64,000 bases of DNA, from NCBI RefSeq assembly GCF_017643475.1, contig NZ_JAEPNI010000004.1, forward strand, positions 1 to 64,000, written 5' to 3'. Position 1 is the stretch's first letter. Every line of letters starts with the position of its first letter. Under the pieces are notes generated by a model. That model was not told the origin of the DNA, ran no database searches, and worked only from the letters and a program-made list of their open reading frames with translations. The translations under genes were made by a program, and so were the position numbers. Source of the DNA: Maricaulis sp. (GTDB lineage: Bacteria > Pseudomonadota > Alphaproteobacteria > Caulobacterales > Maricaulaceae). Below are positions 26,466 to 35,296 of the stretch, one piece after another.

Positions 26466-28016
26466 GTGAGCATTGGCAATTCAATTCTCAACATGGTTGA
26501 GAAAGCGGGGAACCGACTACCGGATCCCGTAACGATCTTTCTGATCCTGATCGGGATCGTAGTCACGGTTTCAGTCTTCGCAGCCGGTTCCGGCCTGGAA
26601 GCAACCCACCCGGTCACCGGCGATACAATCGCGGCTCAATCACTGTTGAGCGGCGAGAATATTCGTCGACTGTTGACCGAATACACCCAGATTTTCGTCA
26701 ACTTCCCACCTCTAGGTCTTGTCCTTGTGGTCATGATCGGTGCGGGCGTTGCCGAACGAACGGGCCTGTTCGCAGCAGGCCTGCGCGCGCTCGTCGGCTG
26801 GGTTCCGGCGACCCTTCTGACAGCCACGCTGGTTTTCGCAGGCGTCATGGGCAACCTCGCGGTTGATGCCGGTTACGTTGTTCTCATCCCGCTCGGCGGA
26901 CTGGTCTTCGCGTCTGTTGGACGCCACCCAATCGCCGGTATCGCCGCGACCTTTGCCGGTGTTTCAGCTGGGTTTTCGGCGAATCTAGCGCCGGGCCCTC
27001 TCGAGCCACTGCTGCTCGGAATTACACAGACTGCAGCACAGTTCATCGACCCCGACTGGGGCCTGAACATTCTGTCCAACTACTTCTTCATTGTCGCGCT
27101 GACACCAGCGGTGGTAATTGCAGGCACGTTTGTAACGCATCGTATTATCGAGCCGCGGCTTGGCCCATGGACCCCGCCGGGCACCGAGAGCGACGACGCT
27201 CCGGAAGCAACAACGCAACTCAGCAGCGCCGAGAATCGCGGCCTGCTCATGGCAGGGCTTGTGCTTCTCGCGATCACAGTCACGGTCGTCTACCTGGTCT
27301 GGCCGAGCAATGGCATCCTCTGGGACGCTTCTAGTGAAGGATCCGAGTTGACGCCGTTCTTCAACTCGATCGTCGCCATCTCAATGCTGACCTTCCTGCT
27401 TGCGGGTATGGCTTACGGAATCGGCGCAGGAACAATCAAATCCGATAAGGACGTCGTCAAAATGGCCTCGGATGCCATGGGCGACATGGGTATTTATATC
27501 GTTCTCGCCTTCTCGATGGCGATGTTCCTGGCTTTGTTTGCCTGGTCCAACCTCGGGACCATTCTGGCCATCGGCGGAGCGGCGACGCTCCAGGAATCCG
27601 GCCTTCCGGCACCTGTCCTGCTGATCGCGATGGTGCTGTTGACGGCTGTGCTGAACCTGTTTGTTGGATCGGCCTCGGCCAAGTGGGCAATGCTGGCGCC
27701 TGTCGCGGTTCCCATGCTCATGCTGCTGGGGATCGGACCGGACGCGACCACCGCCGCCTATCGTGTCGGCGACGGCGCCACCAATATCATCACGCCGCTG
27801 ATGCCCTACATGCCGCTGGTTCTGGTCTTTGCACGCCGCTACATGCCGGAATTCGGCCTCGGCAGCCTGATCGCGACCATGCTGCCCTATTCGATCGCGA
27901 TCCTGATCGTGTCGATGTCGGTGCTGGGTATCTTCGTTGTACTGGATCTGCCGCTGGGCCCGGGCTTTGCCCCGGTCACGATTGATCCGAGCACGCTGAC
28001 AAGCGGCAGCAACTAG
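26466..28016 (+). CDS. AbgT family transporter
   Basis: This is a 516-aa inner-membrane protein. Its NRLPDPVTIFLILIGIV start, GAGVAERTGLFAAGLRALVG, and the reentrant-loop blocks GFSANLAPGPLEPLLLGIT and NLFVGSASAKWAMLAPVAVPM identify the AbgT family. E. coli AbgT takes up p-aminobenzoyl-glutamate and other members export sulfonamides; the substrate here cannot be told. The start is GTG with GGGAG upstream. The small membrane gene at 28031 follows by 14 bases and may be a partner. Confidence 0.9.
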   Translation: MSIGNSILNMVEKAGNRLPDPVTIFLILIGIVVTVSVFAAGSGLEATHPVTGDTIAAQSLLSGENIRRLLTEYTQIFVNFPPLGLVLVVMIGAGVAERTGLFAAGLRALVGWVPATLLTATLVFAGVMGNLAVDAGYVVLIPLGGLVFASVGRHPIAGIAATFAGVSAGFSANLAPGPLEPLLLGITQTAAQFIDPDWGLNILSNYFFIVALTPAVVIAGTFVTHRIIEPRLGPWTPPGTESDDAPEATTQLSSAENRGLLMAGLVLLAITVTVVYLVWPSNGILWDASSEGSELTPFFNSIVAISMLTFLLAGMAYGIGAGTIKSDKDVVKMASDAMGDMGIYIVLAFSMAMFLALFAWSNLGTILAIGGAATLQESGLPAPVLLIAMVLLTAVLNLFVGSASAKWAMLAPVAVPMLMLLGIGPDATTAAYRVGDGATNIITPLMPYMPLVLVFARRYMPEFGLGSLIATMLPYSIAILIVSMSVLGIFVVLDLPLGPGFAPVTIDPSTLTSGSN

Positions 28017-28030
28017 GCGGAGACATCCGC

Positions 28031-28459
28031 ATGAACACATCTGGCGAGCATCGTCGTAACCCGGTCTTCTGGATCGCGTTTGGCACGATGCTCGCCATTT
28101 TTGTCTATTCCGGTGCCTGGCTGGTCCTTGATGTCCTGATGAAGCTTGGCATGACGCCGCAGGCCCCCGTGGTGGACACAGGGGCGATGCAGGACACACT
28201 TTCAATCTGGAATGACATCGCCTTCTACACGGCGATCGCGCTTACCCTGCCCAGCCTCGTTCTGGCATGGCGCGGAAGCAACCTTGTTCTCATCACCTAT
28301 GCCTTCGCCATCCTGGCGGCCGTGGTCGACTGGGTGCTGCTGATCAACACGGTACCTGAAACGGCCTCACAACTGGGCTTCTTCGTCTTCTCAGGCCAGC
28401 TCTTCGTTTACGTCTACCTGGTCGCATTCGCGCTGCGCCGAAATCCCGCCCTGCGATAG
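28031..28459 (+). CDS. Four-helix membrane protein downstream of the AbgT gene, 142 aa
   Basis: Four hydrophobic segments (FWIAFGTMLAIFVYSGAWLV, IAFYTAIALTLPSLVLAW, LVLITYAFAILAAVVDWVLLI, LGFFVFSGQLFVYVYLVAFAL). I recognise no named family. GCGGAG lies 8 bases before the ATG. Its last 69 bases overlap the end of the convergent GyrI-like gene, so the two mRNAs are complementary there. Confidence 0.7.
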   Translation: MNTSGEHRRNPVFWIAFGTMLAIFVYSGAWLVLDVLMKLGMTPQAPVVDTGAMQDTLSIWNDIAFYTAIALTLPSLVLAWRGSNLVLITYAFAILAAVVDWVLLINTVPETASQLGFFVFSGQLFVYVYLVAFALRRNPALR

Positions 28460-29098
28460 CTCGACAGGCTGACGCAGGATCGTACGCAGGCGGTCAGAGG
28501 GCGTGCGGCGCAAGTCACTGAGATAGATCTCGTGGTGCTTTCCGCGCATGCTGGCGCGGGCCTTCGGGATGAAACTGCCGTGCATTTCCTCCAGCACCGG
28601 CCCCTCGGAATCAAAACTTCCAAGATGCAGGGTCTGGACACATTCACCCTCGCTCCAGCGCGCCAGGCGAACACGCCGCAGCGTGCCCTCGTCCGTCGCC
28701 GCTTCACGCTTGCGATTGATCTTGGCCACCGTGGCTTCCAGCACGCTGTCCAGCAGCGCCAGTTCAATCCAGTCCGGCTGGCGGATCATGGCCGTCCACA
28801 GCCATTCATCCTTTTCCCGACGCTGGAACACGGCCTCATCCTCGGCCCACCACAACGCTTCCAGCGGCATCACCGCATAATCACGCTGCAGTTCCAGCTT
28901 GGAATGAAATTTGATGTTGTAGGACAGCGCAAACAGCGCCGCCACGGCGCTTGAAAACGCCTTCGACGCATCCGGATCGCCCTTGCCGTCAATCTGCAGG
29001 AAGTTCATTTCCGGTACGGTGACGATGTCAAAACGCCCCTTCCGGCCGCTGTAGAAACAGCGGTCTTCCTTCTTCATATCAATTTTTGTCACGATCAC
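28391..29098 (-). CDS. GyrI-like small-molecule-binding domain protein, 235 aa
   Basis: The start is GTG at 29098, supported by CGGAGGG 5 bases upstream; an ATG at 29077 is the alternative. FDIVTVPEMNFLQIDGKGDPD, LFALSYNIKFHS and the end-region WSEGECVQTLHLGSFDSEGP / EIYLSDLRR match the GyrI-like (SOUL/effector-binding) family found as stand-alone proteins. No DNA-binding domain is attached. Ligand unknown. It overlaps the membrane gene at 28031 tail to tail by 69 bases. Confidence 0.82.
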   Translation of the reverse strand: MIVTKIDMKKEDRCFYSGRKGRFDIVTVPEMNFLQIDGKGDPDASKAFSSAVAALFALSYNIKFHSKLELQRDYAVMPLEALWWAEDEAVFQRREKDEWLWTAMIRQPDWIELALLDSVLEATVAKINRKREAATDEGTLRRVRLARWSEGECVQTLHLGSFDSEGPVLEEMHGSFIPKARASMRGKHHEIYLSDLRRTPSDRLRTILRQPVELSQGGISAQRECDQVDVNEELA

Positions 29099-29192
29099 CC
29101 TCCGAGGTGAGCGAAAACTCTCACCGCGGCGAAGGGGAAATGGAAGTTAAAACTTGTTAGGCTTGCAGGCCGCAACAGCACATTGCGCAAAG

Positions 29193-29221
29193 AAAAAAGC
29201 CGCTCGATTGAGCGGCTTTTT
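29193..29221 (-). terminator. Intrinsic terminator of tRNA-Asp
   Basis: GCCGCTC-gatt-GAGCGGC forms a 7-bp stem flanked by A6 and T5, so it can stop transcription on both strands. It lies 27 bases past the 3' end of the tRNA on the minus strand. Confidence 0.85.
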
Positions 29222-29247
29222 CGGGTCCATCCACTTCTGAAAAGAAG

Positions 29248-29324
<77 letters not shown>

Positions 29325-29421
29325 AATGTGGCTCGCCGAAGCGAGGAGTGCTGTTTATGCGCGTGCTGGCGCTGGGTCAAGCGACTTTCAGCAGGCAATG
29401 CAGCTCGAACTGCACAAGCTG

Positions 29422-29820
29422 CTATTTCGCCGCAAATTCAGGCGTCTTTCCATAGTCCTCTGTCTGGTGGTGCGTGAAGAAAGCTTCCCACATCACACCG
29501 TCCGGATCCGCCGTCCAGCTCTTCTCGGACTTGTGGTAACAGCATGTCGTCATGCCCTCGGGAAGATAGGGGGCTTCTGCAGACTTCATGCGATCAAACA
29601 CGGCGTTGAGTTCGTCCTCGCTCTCGGTTTGCAGGCCTGCATGGGTGAAACCATGGGCCTCCGCCGTCTCCTCGATGACAAAATTCATGCGTGGGTCATC
29701 GATCAGCCACTTGGCATACCCCTCGCGCACAACTGTGGGCTCGGTGCCGAACAACTGGGTGTAAAAGGCGATGGACCGGTCGAGATCCTCAACGTTGAAG
29801 CTGACATGAAGACGTTTCAT
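29422..29820 (-). CDS. arsI: ArsI-type C-As lyase (VOC/extradiol fold)
   Basis: This is a 132-aa nonheme iron enzyme of the ArsI family, known to split the carbon-arsenic bond of trivalent organoarsenicals such as methylarsenite. The iron ligands are His5 (KRLHVSF), His60 (FTHAGLQ) and Glu112 (MWEAFFT); the arsenic-binding vicinal cysteine pair is C93-C94 (TTCCYHKS). I chose the ATG at 29820, which overlaps the arsR stop (ATGA); the frame is open further upstream but lies inside arsR. Cadmium-induced CadI-like proteins are close relatives, so the substrate is inferred. Confidence 0.85.
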   Translation of the reverse strand: MKRLHVSFNVEDLDRSIAFYTQLFGTEPTVVREGYAKWLIDDPRMNFVIEETAEAHGFTHAGLQTESEDELNAVFDRMKSAEAPYLPEGMTTCCYHKSEKSWTADPDGVMWEAFFTHHQTEDYGKTPEFAAK

Positions 29821-30146
29821 GGCGTGATACTCCTGATTCTGGGGGAGGACGCGCTGCAGCAATCGTGCAGCAGGAAATCGGCTACCGAACGCAGTGTGTC
29901 CAGCTGTGCCCGATAGATTATCGAACGCCCCCGCCGTGTGCCCTCGACCAGGCCGGCCCGTGACAACTCCTTCAGATGGAAAGAGGCGGTGGGCGACGGA
30001 AGGGACAATTTTTCGGCGATCGCCCCGGCTGCGAGCCCGGCCTCAGCCGGGTCCTCCGCCTCCCAGCTAACCAGCAGCCGGAAGATATCCAGACGGGAAT
30101 CATGGGCGAGAGCGCCCAGGGCAGAGATGGCGTCATTCTTTTTCAT
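29817..30146 (-). CDS. arsR: ArsR/SmtB family repressor with a C-terminal Cys pair
   Basis: This is a 109-aa winged-helix repressor; LSLPSPTASFHLKELSRAGLVEGTRRGRSIIYR is the recognition helix and wing (in part). It lacks the CxC of the E. coli ArsR DNA-binding helix. It has adjacent cysteines C96-C97 near the C-terminus (LLHDCCSAS), the position used by ArsRs that sense As(III) or methylarsenite through C-terminal cysteines. Together with arsI behind it, this suggests an organoarsenical-responsive operon. A 58-bp dyad begins just upstream of its start codon (30147-30204). Confidence 0.85.
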   Translation of the reverse strand: MKKNDAISALGALAHDSRLDIFRLLVSWEAEDPAEAGLAAGAIAEKLSLPSPTASFHLKELSRAGLVEGTRRGRSIIYRAQLDTLRSVADFLLHDCCSASSPRIRSITP

Positions 30147-30204
30147 ATTTCCAATGTAGTGAAAATGAGATCTGACGCAAGGTCATTTTCACAATTTTGG
30201 AAAT
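30147..30204. promoter_or_regulatory. Nested dyad, probable ArsR operator
   Basis: Two perfect inverted repeats share one centre at 30175.5: GTGAAAATGA (30159-30168) with TCATTTTCAC (30183-30192), and ATTTCCAA (30147-30154) with TTGGAAAT (30197-30204). The dyad fills the whole gap between the arsR start and the bioA stop, so ArsR bound there would block its own promoter. ArsR proteins typically bind AT-rich dyads of this kind. Confidence 0.65.
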
Positions 30205-31494
30205 TTAATTGAAATGTTCTCCCGCCCAGACCTTCGTAACCGATAGCGTTGCCGATATGAGTTGGTCGAGCTCATCTCGGGAAATCACATAGGGCGGCAT
30301 CAGATAGATGATGTTTCCAAACGGCCTCACCCAGACACCAGCATCGACAAATCGCGCCTTCAGGGTTTCAAGATCCGGCAGGCTTTCAAATTCCATCACA
30401 CCGATAGCTCCCTGCCAGCGGACATCAACAATACCCGCAAACTCCCGCGCCTCGGGAAGTTGTTCCGCAAACACCGCCTCGATGGCGGCGACCTGCTCAA
30501 GTCGCGGCTCGTTTTCAAACAGGTCAATGGACGCGTTGGCGGCCGCGCAGGCGGCCGGATTGCCCATATAGGTGGGTCCGTGCATCAGCGCCGCGCCAGC
30601 ATCATCCGACCAGAAATCCGCAAACAGCCGGGAAGACGCAATCGCGGCGGCCAGTGGCAGGGTCCCGCCGGTCAGCGCCTTTGATACGGTCATGATGTCG
30701 GGGACCACACCGGCCTTCTCACAGGCAAACATCGTCCCGAGACGTCCAAATCCGGTCATGATTTCATCGAGGATCAGCGGCAAACCGTGCCGGTCACAAA
30801 TCTCGCGGAGATACCGCAACGTTTCAGGCGTATGGAATTTCATCCCGCCCGCACCCTGGACCAGCGGTTCAGTGATGATGCCTGCGATCTCGCCCTTGCG
30901 TTCCGCGACCAGGCTTTCGAACCGGACCCGGCTCTCTGTATCGCATGGAAGCTCCGTCACGATCTGCTGCTGCAGACCACCTGCGAACAGGCTGTGCATG
31001 CCCTCCTCCGGGTCACACACCGACATCGTCGCCAGCGTGTCGCCGTGATAGCCGCCCTTGAAGCAGACGAATTTCGTATGGCCGCGCTCACCGCGATTGA
31101 TCCAGGACTGGATCGCGATCTTCATCCCGATCTCGACCGAGACAGATCCGCTTTCGCAGAAAAAGACGTGGTTGAGATCCCCCGGCGCCAGCCTAGCCAG
31201 GCGCGCTGCAAGTGTTTGCGCGGGTTCGTGTGTGAGACCGCCGAGCATGACGTGAGGCACCTTGTCGATCTGGTCCCTCACGGCGGCCATGATGTGCGGA
31301 TGACGATAACCATGGCACACCGTCCACCAGGACGAGACGCCATCAATGAGGCGGCGACCATCTTCCAGCTCGATGAAGACGCCTTCCGCTGAACGCACTT
31401 TCAGTGCCGGCGGTGTGGATTTCATCTGGGTATAGGGGCGCCAGACATGATGGTCGGCAATGTTGAACGGCAGATCAGGTGTGTTTTGGGTCAT
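30205..31494 (-). CDS. bioA: Adenosylmethionine-8-amino-7-oxononanoate aminotransferase
   Basis: This is a 429-aa PLP enzyme that converts KAPA to DAPA in biotin synthesis, with SAM as amino donor. HVWRPYTQMKSTPPA at the start, GVSSWWTVCHGYRHPH, ILDEIMTGFGRLGTMF and the PLP-lysine block TVSKALTGGTLPLAA are characteristic, as is HGPTYMGNPAACAAA. It is divergent from bioF across 43 bases. No BirA-type or BioR-type (TTATCTATAA) box is visible in that gap. Confidence 0.93.
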   Translation of the reverse strand: MTQNTPDLPFNIADHHVWRPYTQMKSTPPALKVRSAEGVFIELEDGRRLIDGVSSWWTVCHGYRHPHIMAAVRDQIDKVPHVMLGGLTHEPAQTLAARLARLAPGDLNHVFFCESGSVSVEIGMKIAIQSWINRGERGHTKFVCFKGGYHGDTLATMSVCDPEEGMHSLFAGGLQQQIVTELPCDTESRVRFESLVAERKGEIAGIITEPLVQGAGGMKFHTPETLRYLREICDRHGLPLILDEIMTGFGRLGTMFACEKAGVVPDIMTVSKALTGGTLPLAAAIASSRLFADFWSDDAGAALMHGPTYMGNPAACAAANASIDLFENEPRLEQVAAIEAVFAEQLPEAREFAGIVDVRWQGAIGVMEFESLPDLETLKARFVDAGVWVRPFGNIIYLMPPYVISRDELDQLISATLSVTKVWAGEHFN

Positions 31495-31537
31495 GACCGG
31501 GCTTTAGCAGGCGGGAAATCTGTGCGACAGGGCCCAT

Positions 31538-32716
31538 ATGCAATCAATTTCGCCATCGCTTGAACGTTTCACGTCCCGCAAGCTGGCCGGGCTGGAAAAA
31601 CGCCAGCTGCGCCGCCGGCTCCAGGAATCCAATAATTCCGCCGGCATGCAGGTCGAGCGTGACGGCCGGACCTATGTGAATTTCTGCTCGAACGACTATC
31701 TGGGCCTGGCCAATGATCCGGAAGTAATCCGCGCCGCCCAGCAGGCCGCCGCAAAATATGGTGCCGGCTCGGGTGCGTCCCGACTGGTCACCGGCGGGCA
31801 CCACCTGCTGTTTGAACTTGAGCGCCGCCTGGCCGCGCTCAAAGGCAGCGAGGACTGCATCGTTTTCGGCTCGGGTTATCTGGCTAATCTCGCCATCGCT
31901 CCGGCGTTGCTGGGGGCCGGCGATCTGGTGCTGGTCGACGAGCTGGCCCATGCCTGCATTCATGCAGGTGCCGAGCTCTCCCGCGCCGAGATCCGCAAGT
32001 TCCGCCACAATGACCTGGCCGACGCCCGCGAGATCCTGACTGCCGAGCGCGCGGATTATCGTCACGCCATGATCATGACCGACGGCGTGTTTTCCATGGA
32101 TGGCGATTTCGCTCCCCTGCCTGAACTGCTGGCTCTGGCCGAGGAGTTCGAGGCCTGGACGCTGGTCGATGACGCTCATGCTGTTGGCGTTGTTGGTGAG
32201 GGCAAGGGCTCGTCCGCGCACTTCTCTCCAGCTGCCATGCCGCCCCTTCAGATGGGGACTCTGTCCAAGGCGCTGGGCAGTTACGGCGGCTATCTGTGCG
32301 CCTCACGCAATGTCTGCGAGCTGCTGCGGACCCGCGCACGGCCGCTGGTTTTCACCACGGCCTTGCCCCCTGCCAGCATCGCAGCCGCTCTTGCGGCGCT
32401 GGATATCGTTGAGCGCGATGCGGAACGCCGGGAGCGCCCGCTCACGCTGGCGAGGCGTTTTTGCGCTGCAGCGGGCCTGCCGGCTCCGGCCTCTCCCATT
32501 GTGCCGGTACTGCTGGGATCGGAAAGCCGCGCGCTCAAAGCGTCCATGGCATTGCAGGATGAAGGTTTTCTGGTCACCGCCATTCGGCCACCGACCGTTC
32601 CGCGCGGCACCGCACGCCTGCGCATCACCTTCTCGGCCACCCATGTCGAGGCGGACATTGACCGACTGGCGCAATGCGTGCGAGTGATCCTTGAGGAGAC
32701 CTCGGAGACAGCGTGA
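31538..32716 (+). CDS. bioF: 8-amino-7-oxononanoate synthase
   Basis: This is a 392-aa PLP enzyme that condenses pimeloyl-ACP/CoA with alanine to KAPA. Visible are FCSNDYLGLANDPEV, GAGSGASRLVTGGHHLLFELE, LVDDAHAVGVVGEGKGS and the PLP-lysine block MGTLSKALGSYGGYLCAS. Its stop overlaps the bioD start by four bases. Confidence 0.93.
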   Translation: MQSISPSLERFTSRKLAGLEKRQLRRRLQESNNSAGMQVERDGRTYVNFCSNDYLGLANDPEVIRAAQQAAAKYGAGSGASRLVTGGHHLLFELERRLAALKGSEDCIVFGSGYLANLAIAPALLGAGDLVLVDELAHACIHAGAELSRAEIRKFRHNDLADAREILTAERADYRHAMIMTDGVFSMDGDFAPLPELLALAEEFEAWTLVDDAHAVGVVGEGKGSSAHFSPAAMPPLQMGTLSKALGSYGGYLCASRNVCELLRTRARPLVFTTALPPASIAAALAALDIVERDAERRERPLTLARRFCAAAGLPAPASPIVPVLLGSESRALKASMALQDEGFLVTAIRPPTVPRGTARLRITFSATHVEADIDRLAQCVRVILEETSETA

Positions 32717-33375
32717 ACCGCAGACCGATCTTTTTTACCGGAACCGGAACCGACATCGGCAAGACACACGTGCTGTGTGCCCTGCTGGAAATCTACCGTT
32801 CCGTTGGCGGCCGCGCCCGTGTTCTCAAACCCGTCCTGTCGGGTTTCGACAACTCTAACGCTCTGGAATCCGATTCGGCCCGGTTGATCCGCGCCAATGG
32901 CGGCACAATGGATGCCGAGACGCTCAAGAAAACCACGCCGTGGCGATTCAAGGCTGCGCTCTCGCCTGACATGGCCGCGCGCCGTGAACAGCGCGAACTG
33001 ACACTTGACCCGATCGCCTCCTGGTGCAGTGACCAGTGCAGTTCAAGCCGCCCGACCTTTGTCGAAGGAGCCGGCGGCATCATGTCTCCGATCGCACAAG
33101 ACGGTCTCAATCTCGACCTGTTGCGGGAACTCGACGCCTTTCCGGTCCTGGTGACCGGTAATTATCTGGGCACGATATCCCACACGCTGACGGCACTACG
33201 CGTGCTGGACGGCCGCGCTGCTGTCATCATCAATCCACGTCCCGGCGATCCAGTCGAGGCAAATGAAACGGCAGCCAGCCTTCGCCGGTTCTCCCCGCGC
33301 GCCGAGATCATCGAATACGACGCGAACCGCCCGGAACGATTGCTCCGGATCGTCGACCTCGCCTTGCGTGACTAG
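32713..33375 (+). CDS. bioD: Dethiobiotin synthetase
   Basis: This is a 220-aa ATP-dependent enzyme that closes the ureido ring of dethiobiotin. The P-loop FTGTGTDIGKTHVLCALLE, KPVLSGFDN and VEGAGGIMSPI are family blocks. The start is GTG overlapping bioF (GTGA). bioB and bioC are not in the window. Confidence 0.92.
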   Translation: MNRRPIFFTGTGTDIGKTHVLCALLEIYRSVGGRARVLKPVLSGFDNSNALESDSARLIRANGGTMDAETLKKTTPWRFKAALSPDMAARREQRELTLDPIASWCSDQCSSSRPTFVEGAGGIMSPIAQDGLNLDLLRELDAFPVLVTGNYLGTISHTLTALRVLDGRAAVIINPRPGDPVEANETAASLRRFSPRAEIIEYDANRPERLLRIVDLALRD

Positions 33376-33550
33376 GTCAGCGCAATCTGAGTCAACTTCC
33401 CGCCTGGCCAATCACGTCGAGTTTACGATGTGAACCTTTCGGGCGACGGGAATCGCCTTCCAATCCGTATAATCATCCTCAGAATGTCTTGGAGAGATCG
33501 CAAACTCCTGCCCGCACAGATTGGGCCGGAGCATTTCAAGCGGGGAAAGT

Positions 33551-35284
33551 ATGCGCAGTATTGTTCGTGTCGCGGCCCTTGGACTGGGTCTTGTCGTTGC
33601 TGCCTGTAGTGGCGGCGGTGGTGGATCAGGTAGTGGCTCGGGTAGCGGCGGTGGAACAACGCCGCCTCCCCCACCTCCGCAGAATCAAAGCCCGACGCTG
33701 GAACAATCTTCCAAATTCCTTGGGCAGGCGACGTTCGGCCCGACTTACGAGGAAATCGAAGATCTGTCGGTCAGCACGTTTTCGCTCTGGTACCGAGATC
33801 AGCTGACCCGACCGGCGACGCTGCACCTAGACGCTTTGATCGCCAATGGCGTTCTCAACGATTTCTCGACCTTCCGGGGGGCTTCGGACGCCTATTGGGC
33901 AGGTCTGATCGATGGCGATGATCAGTTACGGCAGCGCATGGCCTATGCGCTCTCGCAAATCCTGGTTGTCTCGGAGGGCCAGGGTTCTGTACTGGCCGGC
34001 CGCCCACTGACCACCGCCCACTACATGGACATTCTCATCCGCAATGCCTTTGGCAATTACCGGGACATCCTCGAGGAGGTTACCTATTCGCCGGCCATGT
34101 CAGCCTATCTGACCTATCTCTACAATGTTCGCGAGAATATGGAGAATGGCCGCGTCCCCGACGAGAATTACGCACGCGAGATCATGCAACTCTTCACCAT
34201 CGGCCTGGTCGAACTGCGCATGGATGGCAGCGTCGTCACCGACAATGAGGGCCGCCCGGTTGAGACCTATGACAATACCGATGTAACCGGCCTCGCCCGG
34301 GTCTTCACAGGCCTGGGCCTGCGCGGCGAAAATTACTGGCCGTCCGGGGATGATGAGAGCATCTACTACACGCCGCTCCAGATTTTTCCGGACTATCACT
34401 CGACGAGCGAGAAAACTTTCCTGGAAACGACAATTCCAGCGAATACCGATGCCGAAACCAGTATCGACATCGCCCTGGATACGCTCTTCAATCATCCCAA
34501 CCTCGCGCCCTTTATCAGCCGCCAGCTGATCCAGCGGTTCACCACCAGCCATCCGACACCGGCCTATGTCCAACGCGTGGCGACCGTGTTCGAGAACGGC
34601 AGCTATCAATTCCCCGATGGACAGAATGTGGGAACAGGCCAGCGCGGAGACCTTGCAGCTACGCTTGCCGCAATCCTGATGGATGATGAAGCCCGCCAGG
34701 ATCCGGCAACAGCGCCCAACGAGTTCGGCAAGGTGCGGGAACCGGTTCTGCGCTTTGTACACTGGGCACGCGCCTTCCACATAACCGGCTCTGAAGCCTG
34801 GCGCGAGGATTTCCTGTGGGACACCTCCTCCAACGGCACGCTCGGGCAGCACCCTTTCCGGTCGCCATCAGTCTTCAATTTCTACCGACCGGGCTACATC
34901 GCGCCTGGATCTGCGACCGGGGCAGCGGGACTGACCGCCCCCGAACTCCAGATCGTCAACGAGGCCAGCATCATCGGTTTCACCAATTTCCTGAGTGCCT
35001 TCATCACAGACGCCACCTGGGGCGATGACCGGACTGAAACCCTCGGCTTCCACCCGGTCTATGACGATGAGATGGCGATCGCAGGCGATATCAATGCCTT
35101 GATCGACTGGCTCGACATGACATTCACAGCAGGAACTTTGAGCGTGGAAACCCGCACCCGAATGTCAGACATCCTCGAGACGATCGTGATCGATGGCGAG
35201 GACCCCGGCCCCGGGCAGAGGGGGCGGGTGCAGACGGCCGTCCTGCTCATTCTCACCTCACCCGACTACATTGTTCAGCGCTAG
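33551..35284 (+). CDS. DUF1800 family lipoprotein, 577 aa
   Basis: The signal peptide MRSIVRVAALGLGLVVAAC ends in a lipobox (VAAC), followed by a low-complexity Gly/Ser and poly-Pro linker up to about residue 44. The remainder is the DUF1800 domain, recognisable by KFLGQATFGPTYEEIEDL, RMAYALSQILVVS, NYAREIMQLFTIGL and HPNLAPFISRQLIQRFTTSHPT. I chose the ATG at 33551 because it gives the signal peptide and has GGGGAAAG upstream. DUF1800 and DUF1501 genes almost always occur as a pair, as here; their role is not established. Confidence 0.88.
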   Translation: MRSIVRVAALGLGLVVAACSGGGGGSGSGSGSGGGTTPPPPPPQNQSPTLEQSSKFLGQATFGPTYEEIEDLSVSTFSLWYRDQLTRPATLHLDALIANGVLNDFSTFRGASDAYWAGLIDGDDQLRQRMAYALSQILVVSEGQGSVLAGRPLTTAHYMDILIRNAFGNYRDILEEVTYSPAMSAYLTYLYNVRENMENGRVPDENYAREIMQLFTIGLVELRMDGSVVTDNEGRPVETYDNTDVTGLARVFTGLGLRGENYWPSGDDESIYYTPLQIFPDYHSTSEKTFLETTIPANTDAETSIDIALDTLFNHPNLAPFISRQLIQRFTTSHPTPAYVQRVATVFENGSYQFPDGQNVGTGQRGDLAATLAAILMDDEARQDPATAPNEFGKVREPVLRFVHWARAFHITGSEAWREDFLWDTSSNGTLGQHPFRSPSVFNFYRPGYIAPGSATGAAGLTAPELQIVNEASIIGFTNFLSAFITDATWGDDRTETLGFHPVYDDEMAIAGDINALIDWLDMTFTAGTLSVETRTRMSDILETIVIDGEDPGPGQRGRVQTAVLLILTSPDYIVQR

Positions 35285-35296
35285 GGGGACAAGCTC

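Noticed and set aside
31495-31537. Biotin operator between bioA and bioF
   Set aside because: I looked for TTATCTATAA-like and BirA-like dyads in the 43 bases and saw none.
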